NCBI GenBank assembly: GCA_945946745.1
Contig: CAMEWZ010000032.1
Location: 1-13,059, forward strand
Length of the DNA: 13,059 nucleotides
Reading direction: 5' to 3'
Source: an uncultured Clostridia bacterium
Lineage (GTDB): Bacteria > Bacillota > Clostridia > Oscillospirales > Oscillospiraceae
The first letter of the stretch is position 1, and the number at the start of each line of letters is the position of its first letter. The notes beneath the pieces are model-generated. The model was not told the origin of the DNA, did no database searches, and worked only from the letters and a program-made list of their open reading frames with translations. Of this stretch, positions 1 through 5,873 are shown in pieces. Made by a program: the position numbers and the translations under genes.

Positions 1-50
1 CCATTCCATCATAGCGGCGTATTCAATCCCTTCAAATGAAGGGATATGAA
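1..50 (+). repeat. Partial copy of the dispersed hairpin repeat (3' end)
   Basis: The window opens inside what looks like the 3' part of the repeat family seen in full at 11837-11993. Positions 12-20 (TAGCGGCGT) resemble the family core TAGGCGGTGT with one gap and one change. A hairpin follows: TTCA plus ATCCCTTC (22-33), loop AAAT (34-37), then GAAGGGAT, a bulged A and TGAA (38-50). The 11837-11993 copy also has its core followed by a long hairpin with an AAAT loop but different stem bases. Assignment rests on core plus architecture; the upstream part lies outside the window. Confidence 0.45.
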
Positions 51-76
51 GTTGGAGGGATGTGTTGGAGGGATGC
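51..76. repeat. 13-nt tandem duplication
   Basis: GTTGGAGGGATG followed by T or C occurs twice back to back (51-63 and 64-76), identical at 12 of 13 positions. It lies between the partial hairpin repeat and the tRNA-like locus. No function is apparent; a slippage duplication is the simplest reading. Confidence 0.6.
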
Positions 77-112
77 TCCAAAACAGAGATAATCAAATTT
101 CAAAAAGTTGGC

Positions 113-198
113 TGTTTGCAAGCACAATTCGGATTGGGTGCTGCATTCGGCCCACGGGATTTTAAGTCCCCTGTGTTTACCGATTCCACCACAACGGC
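113..198 (-). pseudogene. Degenerate tRNA-Leu(TAA)-like gene
   Basis: Read on the minus strand from 198, the sequence has a 7-nt acceptor 5' strand (GCCGTTG), TG at positions 8-9, a D arm with GTG/CAC stem and GAATCGGTAAA loop, and an anticodon arm whose loop CTTAAAA (166-160) presents anticodon TAA. This matches bacterial leucine tRNAs closely. The anticodon stem GGGGA/TCCCG has a mismatch at its first pair. Beyond it the molecule breaks down: no paired T arm with TTCGAAT, and no CAACGGC strand to close the acceptor stem. Instead a different hairpin (GCAGCAC/GTGCTTGC, one bulge) occupies about 118-144. A normal promoter lies just upstream, so it may still be transcribed. I call it a pseudo-tRNA; a tRNA-like small RNA is an alternative. 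Confidence 0.5.
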
Positions 199-213
199 GG
201 GTGGCTATTCTGT

Positions 214-242
214 ATGATACCACAACAACCCGTTTCCGTCAA
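214..242 (-). promoter_or_regulatory. Sigma-A promoter for the tRNA-Leu-like locus
   Basis: On the minus strand, -35 TTGACG (242-237), a 17-nt spacer ending in TGTGG, and -10 TATCAT (219-214). It starts 3 bases after the stop codon of the YfbR-like gene and would begin transcription about 10 nt before the 5' end of the tRNA-like sequence, the usual geometry for a tRNA promoter. Confidence 0.65.
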
Positions 243-245
243 GTC

Positions 246-821
246 TTAGAGTTGATCCAGATTCAGACTGAAGGGAGGCAGGCAGTGTTCCAGGAACCAG
301 TCCAGCTCCGGGCGGTGCATGGCCTGCATGGCCTGCCAGGTCTGGCGGGCGGCAGAATCAAATTCGGTGTTGCCCGCCTTCTGCTCCTCCAGGCACTTGA
401 TGTGGGCGCTGAGCTTGTCTGCTGCCTTGACGATGGGCGTGACCTCCGGGTCATCCTCCAGCACCAGGTGTTCATAGCTGGGGCGCAGCGCCGGGGGCAG
501 CATATCCAGCAGGCGATTGCCCGCGATGCGCTCCACCTGCTTGTAGGCGTCCTTGATATCGGGGTTATAGTACTTGATGGGAGTGGGCAGGTCGCCGGTG
601 AGGATCTCCGAGGCATCGTGGTACAGCGCCGCCACGGCACACCGGTCTGGATCGGGGCCTGAAATGGCCAGAATGTCCCGGCGGATCAACGCCAGGGCAT
701 GGGCCAGAACGGCGGTCATATGGCTGTGCTCGGCGATATTCTCGGAAAAGGTGTTGCGCATCAGTCCCCAGCGGGTGATGTAGCGCATCCGGCCCAGCAG
801 GGCGTAAAATTCATTGGCCAT
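246..821 (-). CDS. yfbR: HD-domain 5'-deoxynucleotidase, YfbR-like
   Basis: A 191-residue HD-domain phosphohydrolase closely resembling E. coli YfbR (about 199 residues), a cytosolic metal-dependent enzyme that removes phosphate from deoxynucleoside 5'-monophosphates. The metal ligands are visible: His32 or His34 in IAEHSHM, His68-Asp69 in LYHDASE, and Asp135 in KAADKL. The RWGLMRN segment near residue 17 matches the RWPLMRN segment of YfbR, which holds the tryptophan linked to deoxyribose selectivity. The GDLPTPIKYYNP and KCLEEQKAGNTEF segments also match the family. ATG at 821 is preceded by AGGAGGT at 6 nt. The start overlaps the end of the upstream phosphatase gene by 11 bases, so translation is probably coupled. 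It is the last gene of the four-gene operon. A broader HD hydrolase specificity cannot be excluded. Confidence 0.9.
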   Translation of the reverse strand: MANEFYALLGRMRYITRWGLMRNTFSENIAEHSHMTAVLAHALALIRRDILAISGPDPDRCAVAALYHDASEILTGDLPTPIKYYNPDIKDAYKQVERIAGNRLLDMLPPALRPSYEHLVLEDDPEVTPIVKAADKLSAHIKCLEEQKAGNTEFDSAARQTWQAMQAMHRPELDWFLEHCLPPFSLNLDQL

Positions 822-1458
822 GGACTACCTCCTGAATAACCTGGGGCAGCTGGTCGGGGCTGGAACAGAAGCAGCTGCCGCCCACAGCCTCCATATCCTC
901 CCGATCCCGGAAGCCCCACAGCACGCTGACGCAGGGCAGACCTGCGTTTCTGGCCGTTACCACGTCCACTTCGCTGTCGCCGACGTAGATGCCATTGTCC
1001 GCGCCAATGGCCCTCAGCGCCCGCAGCACCATATCCGGGGCGGGCTTACGGGGGCAGTCTGGCGTTTCTCCCAGGGCATAGACCCCGGGGAAATACTGGG
1101 CACACAGGGCTTTCACCGCGGCGTCGGGCTTGTTGGAGACGATGGCGATGGGATAGTCCCGTTGGAGGGCAGCCAGCGCCTGGGGGATTCCCGGGTAGGC
1201 TTGGGTTTTTATCTGGCAATGCGCGGTGTAATAGGGTTTATAAATCGACAAAACCCGCTGCACCATCTCCTCCGGAGTACCCTCCGGGAGGGAACGGCGA
1301 AGCTGGTTGGCGGCTCCGTTGCCCACGGCCTGCCGCAGCTGCGCCAGGGTACGCGGTGGAAAACCGCAAACCTTCAGCGCGTAGTTGGTGGCATCCAGCA
1401 GATCCTCCAGGGTATTCAGCAGCGTGCCGTCCAAATCAAATAAAATGCCTGTTTTCAT
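811..1458 (-). CDS. gph: HAD-family phosphatase, phosphoglycolate phosphatase-like
   Basis: A 215-residue HAD hydrolase of the Gph/PgmB subfamily, normal in length and cytosolic. All four motifs are present: FDLDGTLLNT with nucleophile Asp8 and acid/base Asp10; Ser108 in VSNKPD; Lys138 in RKPAPD; and Asp161/Asp165 in YVGDSEVD for Mg2+. The alpha-helical cap sits between residues 15 and 90. Gph enzymes remove 2-phosphoglycolate formed during DNA repair, but the family also contains pyrophosphatases and other phosphatases, so the substrate is not fixed by sequence. The ATG (1458-1456) follows directly on the TAA of the DnaC-like gene with no spacer and an AGAGG site inside the previous gene. 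It overlaps the next gene by 11 bases. A nucleotide or repair-product clean-up role fits its partners. Confidence 0.85.
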   Translation of the reverse strand: MKTGILFDLDGTLLNTLEDLLDATNYALKVCGFPPRTLAQLRQAVGNGAANQLRRSLPEGTPEEMVQRVLSIYKPYYTAHCQIKTQAYPGIPQALAALQRDYPIAIVSNKPDAAVKALCAQYFPGVYALGETPDCPRKPAPDMVLRALRAIGADNGIYVGDSEVDVVTARNAGLPCVSVLWGFRDREDMEAVGGSCFCSSPDQLPQVIQEVVHGQ

Positions 1459-2442
1459 TTAAAAACCTCTGTTTTTTAATACCCGGATGTCCTCGCCTAC
1501 GAAGGTCAGCCGCTGGAAACCGCCGTGGAGCCGGGAGGCGATCTGGGGGGAATAGCGGCGGCTCATTTCATCCACGTTCAGATTTGTGGAGATCACCATG
1601 GGCTGTCCTGCCAGCATCCGGTCGTTGAGCAGGCTGTACAGTGCCGCCGTGACGAACTGGCCGGGCATTTCCGTGCCCAGGTCGTCCAGAATCAGCAGGT
1701 CGCAGGCGGTGAATTTCTCCGCCTCCCGGCGGGTATCCTCGCTGGGAGAAAACTTTGCCTGCTCCAGCTTGGCGAACAGATGATTCGCCGTCTCATAAAT
1801 CACGCTGTAGCCCCGGTCGGCCACCGCCCGGGCAATGCAGGCGGACAGGAAGGTTTTGCCCAGTCCGGTGCCGCCTACAAACAGCAGATTCCCCGCGTTG
1901 GGCGTGAAGGTCAAGCCGTAGGTGCGGCAGATTTTCAGATTCCGCTCCATAATGGCCCGGGGGCTGGCGCCGTACTGGGGATCGACCCGATCCGGATAGT
2001 ATTCCAGCCGGAACTGGCTGAAGGTCTCCTTGCTGCCGGAGAGGATGGAGACTTCCTTCTTCTGCTCCTGGCGGCACAGCTCCCGGAGGCACTCGCACAT
2101 GGCGGTGCCCACATATCCGGTGCCGCCGCAGATGGGGCAGATGGGGCTGTCGTCCAGATAGCCATCCTCAAAGTGTTCCGCCGCCAGACGCTCCCGCTCC
2201 CGCTGCAGGGCCAGGTTTTCCTCCCTGGCCTTTGCCAGCTGCTCCTGGCCGTCGCTGCCCTGCAAAAAGGCGGCCTGGGCAGCCTGGGCCATGGTGCGGC
2301 GCAGCTGGATGTCGATTTCCCGGAGACGGGGAACCTGGGCATAGGCCTGGGCCAGATGCTGCCGGTTTTCGGACTCCCGATCCTCCCGGGCCTGTGCCAG
2401 CCGGGCTCTGGCCCGGCGTACCACCTCTGTCGAATATGCCAT
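1459..2442 (-). CDS. DnaC/DnaI-like AAA+ ATPase, helicase loader
   Basis: A 327-residue ATP-binding protein of the DnaC/IstB AAA+ group. The N-terminal 95 residues are charged and helical (possible coiled coil at 66-92). A Cys motif follows, CPICGGTGY with CEC (Cys102, 105, 116, 118), likely a zinc site. The ATPase domain shows Walker A GGTGLGKT (190-197), Walker B LLILDD (249-254), sensor-1 STN (285-287) and an arginine-finger region SRLHGG (Arg304). Proteins like this load the replicative helicase, and the adjacent DnaD-domain gene supports that role over transposon-borne IstB. ATG at 2442 has AGGAGG at 8 nt, placed within the 3' end of the preceding gene; only 3 bases separate the two genes. 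A prophage-type loader is possible, but no phage genes are nearby. Confidence 0.85.
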   Translation of the reverse strand: MAYSTEVVRRARARLAQAREDRESENRQHLAQAYAQVPRLREIDIQLRRTMAQAAQAAFLQGSDGQEQLAKAREENLALQRERERLAAEHFEDGYLDDSPICPICGGTGYVGTAMCECLRELCRQEQKKEVSILSGSKETFSQFRLEYYPDRVDPQYGASPRAIMERNLKICRTYGLTFTPNAGNLLFVGGTGLGKTFLSACIARAVADRGYSVIYETANHLFAKLEQAKFSPSEDTRREAEKFTACDLLILDDLGTEMPGQFVTAALYSLLNDRMLAGQPMVISTNLNVDEMSRRYSPQIASRLHGGFQRLTFVGEDIRVLKNRGF

Positions 2443-2445
2443 GGA

Positions 2446-3321
2446 TCAATCCTCCTGTAGAACGCGCTGAATGGCCTCCAGCTCGGCGCTGCCCAGCTGG
2501 CCGGAGGCTCCCTTGGGCAGCTTTCGGTCGCCGCCGCGAACCTCCTCGGCGGTGCGCAGGCCCTGCTGGTTCCAGCGCTGCAAAATCTTGTTCATATAAG
2601 CCCAGTTGAGGCCGCCGGTGTTGAGACAGGTGCGCTCATAGGCCATGGTCAGAACTTCCTCGTCAAAGCCCATATCCAGCCAGCTTTGGGCGTAACGTTC
2701 CTCCGCTGCCGTCAGATTCCGGCCCCGGATCTGAAGCAGGCTCATCAGCCGAGACAGGCGGGAATTACGGACGTTCTGGGCCTGGATAAAGGCGGAGGCG
2801 TCCTCCACCGTCTCGATACCCCGCTCGGCCCAGGCGTAGGCCTCCTTCTCGATGGTACGCAGGGAGGGATTGCGCAGGCTGCCTTTTTGCCTGGCCCGAT
2901 CCTTGCAGTAGCAGATCAGCACGGAGATCACGTCTGCGCTTAATCCCAAATAGCGGACGAAGCCCAGCAAAATTTTTAATTCCTCGGTGTTCAGCGTCCG
3001 GCCCAGCAGCCGCTGCACCTCGCCGTAGAGACTGCGGAAGGAATTGTCGGTGTCCATGGCCTCCAGCACATCGGTTTCCGAATAGCTGGGCCGCTCCCCG
3101 GGAGCGATGTGGCTGGGTCGGTCGTCTGCCTGCAGTCCCAGCTGACGCAGCGTGGCGGCAGCGCAGCTGACCCGGGGAGCAGACAGGTTCAGCTCAGCCT
3201 CGGCATTTTCCAGCCGGTTGCCGCAGGACAAATATAGGTACAGCAGCGCCGCGTCGGGACTGGCGGCGCCCAGAAGTTTTTTTAGATCGATTTGGGTAAG
3301 CTTCAGTGCTTCTGTCATCAT
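2446..3321 (-). CDS. DnaD-domain replication initiation protein
   Basis: A 291-residue protein with two DnaD/phage-associated helical domains (PF07261 type), at about residues 80-150 (YSETDVLEAM to the ICYC helix) and 187-255, the second ending in YMNKILQRW (242-250), a form of the family YxxxILxxW motif. The N-terminal 70 residues look like a winged-helix dimerisation region. DnaD proteins remodel DNA and recruit DnaB/DnaI during primosome assembly, which fits the helicase-loader gene immediately downstream. The C-terminal 35 residues are polar and probably disordered. The start is ATGATG at 3321/3318 with GAGG about 8 nt upstream. It is the first gene of the operon, under the promoter at 3357-3385. 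Whether it is the functional DnaD or a DnaB-like paralogue is not decided here. Confidence 0.85.
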   Translation of the reverse strand: MMTEALKLTQIDLKKLLGAASPDAALLYLYLSCGNRLENAEAELNLSAPRVSCAAATLRQLGLQADDRPSHIAPGERPSYSETDVLEAMDTDNSFRSLYGEVQRLLGRTLNTEELKILLGFVRYLGLSADVISVLICYCKDRARQKGSLRNPSLRTIEKEAYAWAERGIETVEDASAFIQAQNVRNSRLSRLMSLLQIRGRNLTAAEERYAQSWLDMGFDEEVLTMAYERTCLNTGGLNWAYMNKILQRWNQQGLRTAEEVRGGDRKLPKGASGQLGSAELEAIQRVLQED

Positions 3322-3356
3322 GGGGGGTTCCTCGCATTTTTTCGCTAATTGTAGTC

Positions 3357-3385
3357 ATTATAGCACAGCTTTCCCCCGGGGACAA
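3357..3385 (-). promoter_or_regulatory. Sigma-A promoter of the dnaD-dnaC-gph-yfbR operon
   Basis: On the minus strand: -35 TTGTCC (3385-3380), a 17-nt spacer, and -10 TATAAT (3362-3357) with an extended TG one base upstream of it. It leaves a 5' leader of about 30 nt before the DnaD start at 3321. Confidence 0.8.
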
Positions 3386-3404
3386 CGGTGGCGGCTCAGA
3401 AAAT

Positions 3405-3439
3405 AAAGAAAAAAAGTGCCCTGCTTTTTGGCAGGACAC
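3405..3439 (-). terminator. Intrinsic terminator facing the minus strand
   Basis: On the minus strand the stem GTG-x-CCTGC/GCAGG-x-CAC (3439-3416, one mismatch, loop 3430-3425) is followed by a run of seven T residues and then CTTT. It sits just upstream of the dnaD promoter. The only minus-strand gene that could reach it is the LRR lipoprotein gene ending at 3966, whose transcript would first cross bofA in antisense. Confidence 0.6.
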
Positions 3440-3472
3440 AGGATGTTGTGGGGCGGGGGAGAGATTTCACCG

Positions 3473-3498
3473 AATGGGGGAGGAGATCCCCATTTTTT
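3473..3498 (+). terminator. Intrinsic terminator-like hairpin on the plus strand
   Basis: AATGGGG (3473-3479) pairs with CCCCATT (3488-3494) across an 8-nt loop GAGGAGAT, and four more T residues follow directly. No plus-strand gene lies upstream in the window, so it may end a short transcript or act as an attenuator in the bofA leader. Confidence 0.45.
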
Positions 3499-3525
3499 CG
3501 CAGGGACGCGGGGGTATTATGGACA

Positions 3526-3549
3526 GGGCGGGCTGTTCCTTGCCCGCCC
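3526..3549. other. GC-rich hairpin in the bofA upstream region
   Basis: GGGCGGGC (3526-3533) pairs perfectly with GCCCGCCC (3542-3549) across an 8-nt loop. No T-run follows on either strand, so it is not a canonical terminator. It lies between the plus-strand terminator-like hairpin and the small ORF that precedes bofA. Confidence 0.45.
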
Positions 3550-3611
3550 CCTTCGCATCACACCGCTGCGCTTTCGGCGACACACTTGACAGCGTATGGA
3601 AGGAGAAAGAA

Positions 3612-3683
3612 ATGGCCGTCGCCTTTGCTTTCCGGTTCCTTTGCTGTCCAAGGGTAGTATGCCCGCAAAACCATCAAAAATAG
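3612..3683 (+). CDS. Possible 23-residue leader ORF upstream of bofA
   Basis: An ATG at 3612 has AAGGAG at 3600-3605, 6 nt upstream, and opens a 23-codon frame (MAVAFAFRFLCCPRVV and on) ending in TAG at 3681-3683, ten bases before the bofA start. The product is small, Cys-containing and rather hydrophobic. The ribosome binding site is the only real support, and no homologue is recognised. It could be a leader peptide, a tiny sporulation protein, or chance. Confidence 0.25.
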   Translation: MAVAFAFRFLCCPRVVCPQNHQK

Positions 3684-3693
3684 GAGGAAAAGA

Positions 3694-3945
3694 ATGGAAA
3701 AAGTTGTTGTACTGCTGATTCCCGCCCTGTTTGCCGGGGTGCTGCTGCGGCTGCTGATGATTCCCATGCGGCTGCTCTGGAAGCTGGGGCTGCATGCGGC
3801 CTGCGGCTTTGCCTGCCTGTGGCTGCTGAACAGCATTGCCGTGTTTACCGGCGTTGTCATTCCCATCAACGCCGTGACGGTGCTGACGGCGGGGCTGTTC
3901 GGCGCACCGGGGATGGGGGTGCTGGCCTTGCTTGCCATGGGATAA
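3694..3945 (+). CDS. bofA: BofA-like inhibitor of pro-sigma-K processing
   Basis: An 83-residue, almost entirely hydrophobic protein matching the BofA family in size (about 87 residues in B. subtilis) and pattern. There are two or three membrane segments (about 3-20, 29-55 and 60-80), and the C-terminal half VIPINAVTVLTAGLFGAPGMGVLALL follows the family pattern of P-x-N, T, then G-x-(L/F)-G-x-P-G. In sporulating Firmicutes BofA sits in the outer forespore membrane and holds the SpoIVFB protease inactive until the sigma-K checkpoint. The start is well defined by TAGGAGG about 8 nt upstream of 3694. A mother-cell (sigma-E) promoter would be expected but I cannot identify one. The gene converges on the LRR lipoprotein gene with 20 bases between the stop codons. 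Confidence 0.75.
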   Translation: MEKVVVLLIPALFAGVLLRLLMIPMRLLWKLGLHAACGFACLWLLNSIAVFTGVVIPINAVTVLTAGLFGAPGMGVLALLAMG

Positions 3946-3965
3946 CCTCCGGAAAGCCGGGAGAC

Positions 3966-5498
3966 TCATTTATCCTTTGGCAGGAATTGCTCCAGATAGT
4001 CGTAGTTGAAGGCCTCCCGCACCACGTTTTTGTAGTAGTCGTTGTAGGTCTTGCCGTTGTCGTCGTAGCGCCAGGGCGTCCAGGGGTTGCTGTAGCCGTA
4101 GAAGGCAGTGCGGCAGCCGTCGTGGATGGTGACGAAGGTGTTCTGCTCCTGGGTGGAGGCTTTTGGGCTGAGGCAGACAAACCGCTTCAGCGGCAGGGTG
4201 TCCAGGGGCATATAGTTGGAGACCTTGGTGTAGCTGATGTTCAGATAGGTCAGGCTTTCGCACTGGGCCAGGGAGTCGATGTTTTCCAGCTTGCCGCAGC
4301 TGACCAGCTCCAGCCAGGTCAGTTTTTTGCAGTTTTCAAAGCCCACCAATTCCTTGACGGCGCAGCCGGAGGCGATGAGCACCTCGATGTTGGGCATGTA
4401 GCTCACAAAGCTCAGATCGGTCAGATACTCGTTATGGCCGATGTCCATGTAGACGACATCCTCACAGTATTTCATGGGGCCGCAGGTATCGTCGGTGACG
4501 TTATACACCGCCCGGAGGGTATCCGCGTCGGTGAGGGAATTGTACCGGCCGTCCACACCGAAGTACACCCGCCAGACCACCTTGGGGCCGTCTCGGAAGT
4601 CCGCCCGGATCCCGGCGAGAACCTCGCTGTCGATGTTGCAGTTGTCCAGCACGAAGCGGCTGCAATTGTCCAGAATGGTCAGTGCCCGGCGGATGTCCGT
4701 TTCGCCGTCGTTGCCGATGGACTGGTTTTTGTATTCCACCTCCTCGTCGGTGGTGGACAGGGTCTTGCCAAACAGCTTGAAGCTGTAGTGGAAGGTGATC
4801 CGGGGAGCGGCATCCTGAAGCAGGGCCACATCCTCGATGTCCAGAGCGCTGCTTAATTCCACATCCGTCAGATTGGTCAGCAGGCCCAGCTTCTGGGCCG
4901 CCTCCTCCACCTGGGCGGAGGACATGCCGGTCAGATCCAGCTGGGTGATCTCCTGGTCATAGGTCTGGCCGAACAGGGTCACGGTGTAATCCAGGCTCAC
5001 CTGGGGGTATTTCTCCACCAGGGCAGTCACCTGCTCGGTGTTCAGCGAAATGCCCGGCAGGGAGAGGGTGGTAAGCTTTGGCAAAAATTGGAGGTTTTCC
5101 AGCAGCGCGTCATAGGTGAAACTTCCCGGCTCCAGGATGGCGCTGGCGGCCTTGTTGGAAACGGCGGTGCCTCCCAAGTCAACGGAGTAGGTCACGTCCA
5201 GCTTGGGATGCTTTTCCATAAAGTCCAGAATGGCGCCGTAGCAGGTGCTGCCGCTTAAATCCACGGCCTTGAGGTTGGGATAGGAGTCCAGGGTGTATAG
5301 CTCCCCCGCTTCCAGAACCACCGTCAGCTGCTCCACGGATTCCTTGGGGTCGGCGGTGGCCTCCGTTGCTATGGGCGCTGTGGGCAGCGTGATGACCTCG
5401 GTGGGCGCGGCAGCGGGGGACGCGTGGCCGCAGCCGCTCAAAAGCAAAATAGCAGCCGCGGCGCAGACCAGGCACCCGGCTTTTCGAATAGGATTCAT
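3966..5498 (-). CDS. Leucine-rich-repeat surface lipoprotein, function unknown
   Basis: A 510-residue predicted lipoprotein. The N-terminus has Lys/Arg, a hydrophobic stretch and the lipobox LSGC (Cys23), followed by a Pro/Thr/Ala-rich linker (about 26-55), so the mature protein should be anchored outside the membrane. The body carries irregular leucine-rich repeats in two blocks: about 60-235 (LKAVDLSG, LTTLSLPG, ITQLDLTG, LTDVELSS) and 345-425 (DVVYMDIGHN, IEVLIASGC, LTWLELVSC, LTYLNISYT). A non-repeat segment separates them, and a Tyr/Trp-rich C-terminus follows (YGYSNPWTPWRYDD, NYDYLEQFLPKDK). Proteins of this kind are common in gut Clostridia and are usually assumed to bind protein or glycan; no catalytic motif is seen. 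ATG at 5498 has GGAGG about 10 nt upstream, and the gene is monocistronic behind the promoter at 5534-5562. Confidence 0.8.
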   Translation of the reverse strand: MNPIRKAGCLVCAAAAILLLSGCGHASPAAAPTEVITLPTAPIATEATADPKESVEQLTVVLEAGELYTLDSYPNLKAVDLSGSTCYGAILDFMEKHPKLDVTYSVDLGGTAVSNKAASAILEPGSFTYDALLENLQFLPKLTTLSLPGISLNTEQVTALVEKYPQVSLDYTVTLFGQTYDQEITQLDLTGMSSAQVEEAAQKLGLLTNLTDVELSSALDIEDVALLQDAAPRITFHYSFKLFGKTLSTTDEEVEYKNQSIGNDGETDIRRALTILDNCSRFVLDNCNIDSEVLAGIRADFRDGPKVVWRVYFGVDGRYNSLTDADTLRAVYNVTDDTCGPMKYCEDVVYMDIGHNEYLTDLSFVSYMPNIEVLIASGCAVKELVGFENCKKLTWLELVSCGKLENIDSLAQCESLTYLNISYTKVSNYMPLDTLPLKRFVCLSPKASTQEQNTFVTIHDGCRTAFYGYSNPWTPWRYDDNGKTYNDYYKNVVREAFNYDYLEQFLPKDK

Positions 5499-5533
5499 GG
5501 GGATATTGCCTCCGATGAGATACAGTTTTCAGC

Positions 5534-5562
5534 ATCATACCACATTCCCGGGAAAAAATCAA
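5534..5562 (-). promoter_or_regulatory. Sigma-A promoter of the LRR lipoprotein gene
   Basis: On the minus strand: -35 TTGATT (5562-5557), 17-nt spacer ending in TGTGG, and -10 TATGAT (5539-5534). It gives a leader of about 28 nt. It is divergent to the enoate-reductase promoter at 5790-5818. Confidence 0.75.
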
Positions 5563-5639
5563 GAAATCCATGGAAACCCATCCGAAAATGGGGATTAAGT
5601 CTTTCTTAAGGGGAAACTGCGATTTATCTCAGCCAGATT

Positions 5640-5700
5640 GCAGTATCCGGCCGATCCGCATTTTTATTATCAAGAAGACACCGCCTAACGCTTCTTTTTG
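5640..5700 (-). repeat. Diverged copy of the dispersed hairpin repeat (core region)
   Basis: On the minus strand, 5690-5677 reads CGTTAGGCGGTGTC, identical to the core of the long copy at 11948-11961, and the match continues weakly into TTCTTGATAA (5676-5667), compared with TATCTGATAA there. Here the core is enclosed by AAGAAG/CTTCTT (5696-5691 with 5677-5672), a 6-bp stem absent from the long copies. The invariant linker and GNRA hairpin are not present, so this is a short or decayed member. Confidence 0.55.
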
Positions 5701-5716
5701 AATAGCAGAATGGCAT

Positions 5717-5753
5717 TCAGCCCCCAGGCCGGCATTTTTGGCCTGGGGGCTGA
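5717..5753. other. Perfect 14-bp GC-rich hairpin between divergent promoters
   Basis: TCAGCCCCCAGGCC (5717-5730) is perfectly complementary to 5740-5753 across a 9-nt loop. There is no T-run on either side, so it does not look like an ordinary intrinsic terminator. On the minus strand it precedes the repeat core at 5690 by 26 nt, the same hairpin-then-core order as in the long repeat copies, so it may belong to that element. Confidence 0.6.
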
Positions 5754-5789
5754 TCCGTTGGAAACGTTCCGCAGCAGAAAAAATAACAG

Positions 5790-5818
5790 TTTACGCCGGG
5801 GCCATTGCGCAGTATAAT
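5790..5818 (+). promoter_or_regulatory. Sigma-A promoter of the enoate reductase-AcnX operon
   Basis: -35 TTTACG (5790-5795), a 17-nt spacer and -10 TATAAT (5813-5818), leaving a leader of about 50 nt before the ATG at 5874. Upstream, 5758-5773 begins TTGGAAACG, matching the left half of a CcpA cre box, but the right half is poor, so catabolite control is only a possibility. Confidence 0.75.
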
Positions 5819-5873
5819 AGAAGTGCAGCGGGGCACGCCCGGCTCAGCGCAATCATCATAGGAGGATCAATTT

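Noticed and set aside
814..2460. Long plus-strand ORFs of about 209 and 311 codons
   Set aside because: They lie antisense to the phosphatase and DnaC-like genes, have low-complexity Gly/Ala/Val/His content typical of mirror frames in GC-rich DNA, and have no domain signatures.
3586..3591. TTGACA upstream of the small ORF as a bofA promoter
   Set aside because: No acceptable -10 box occurs 16-18 nt downstream, and a sigma-E promoter would be expected for bofA.
3819..4856. 345-codon plus-strand ORF
   Set aside because: Antisense to the LRR lipoprotein gene, with Val/Gly/Asp-rich composition, overlapping bofA, no ribosome binding site and no recognisable motif.
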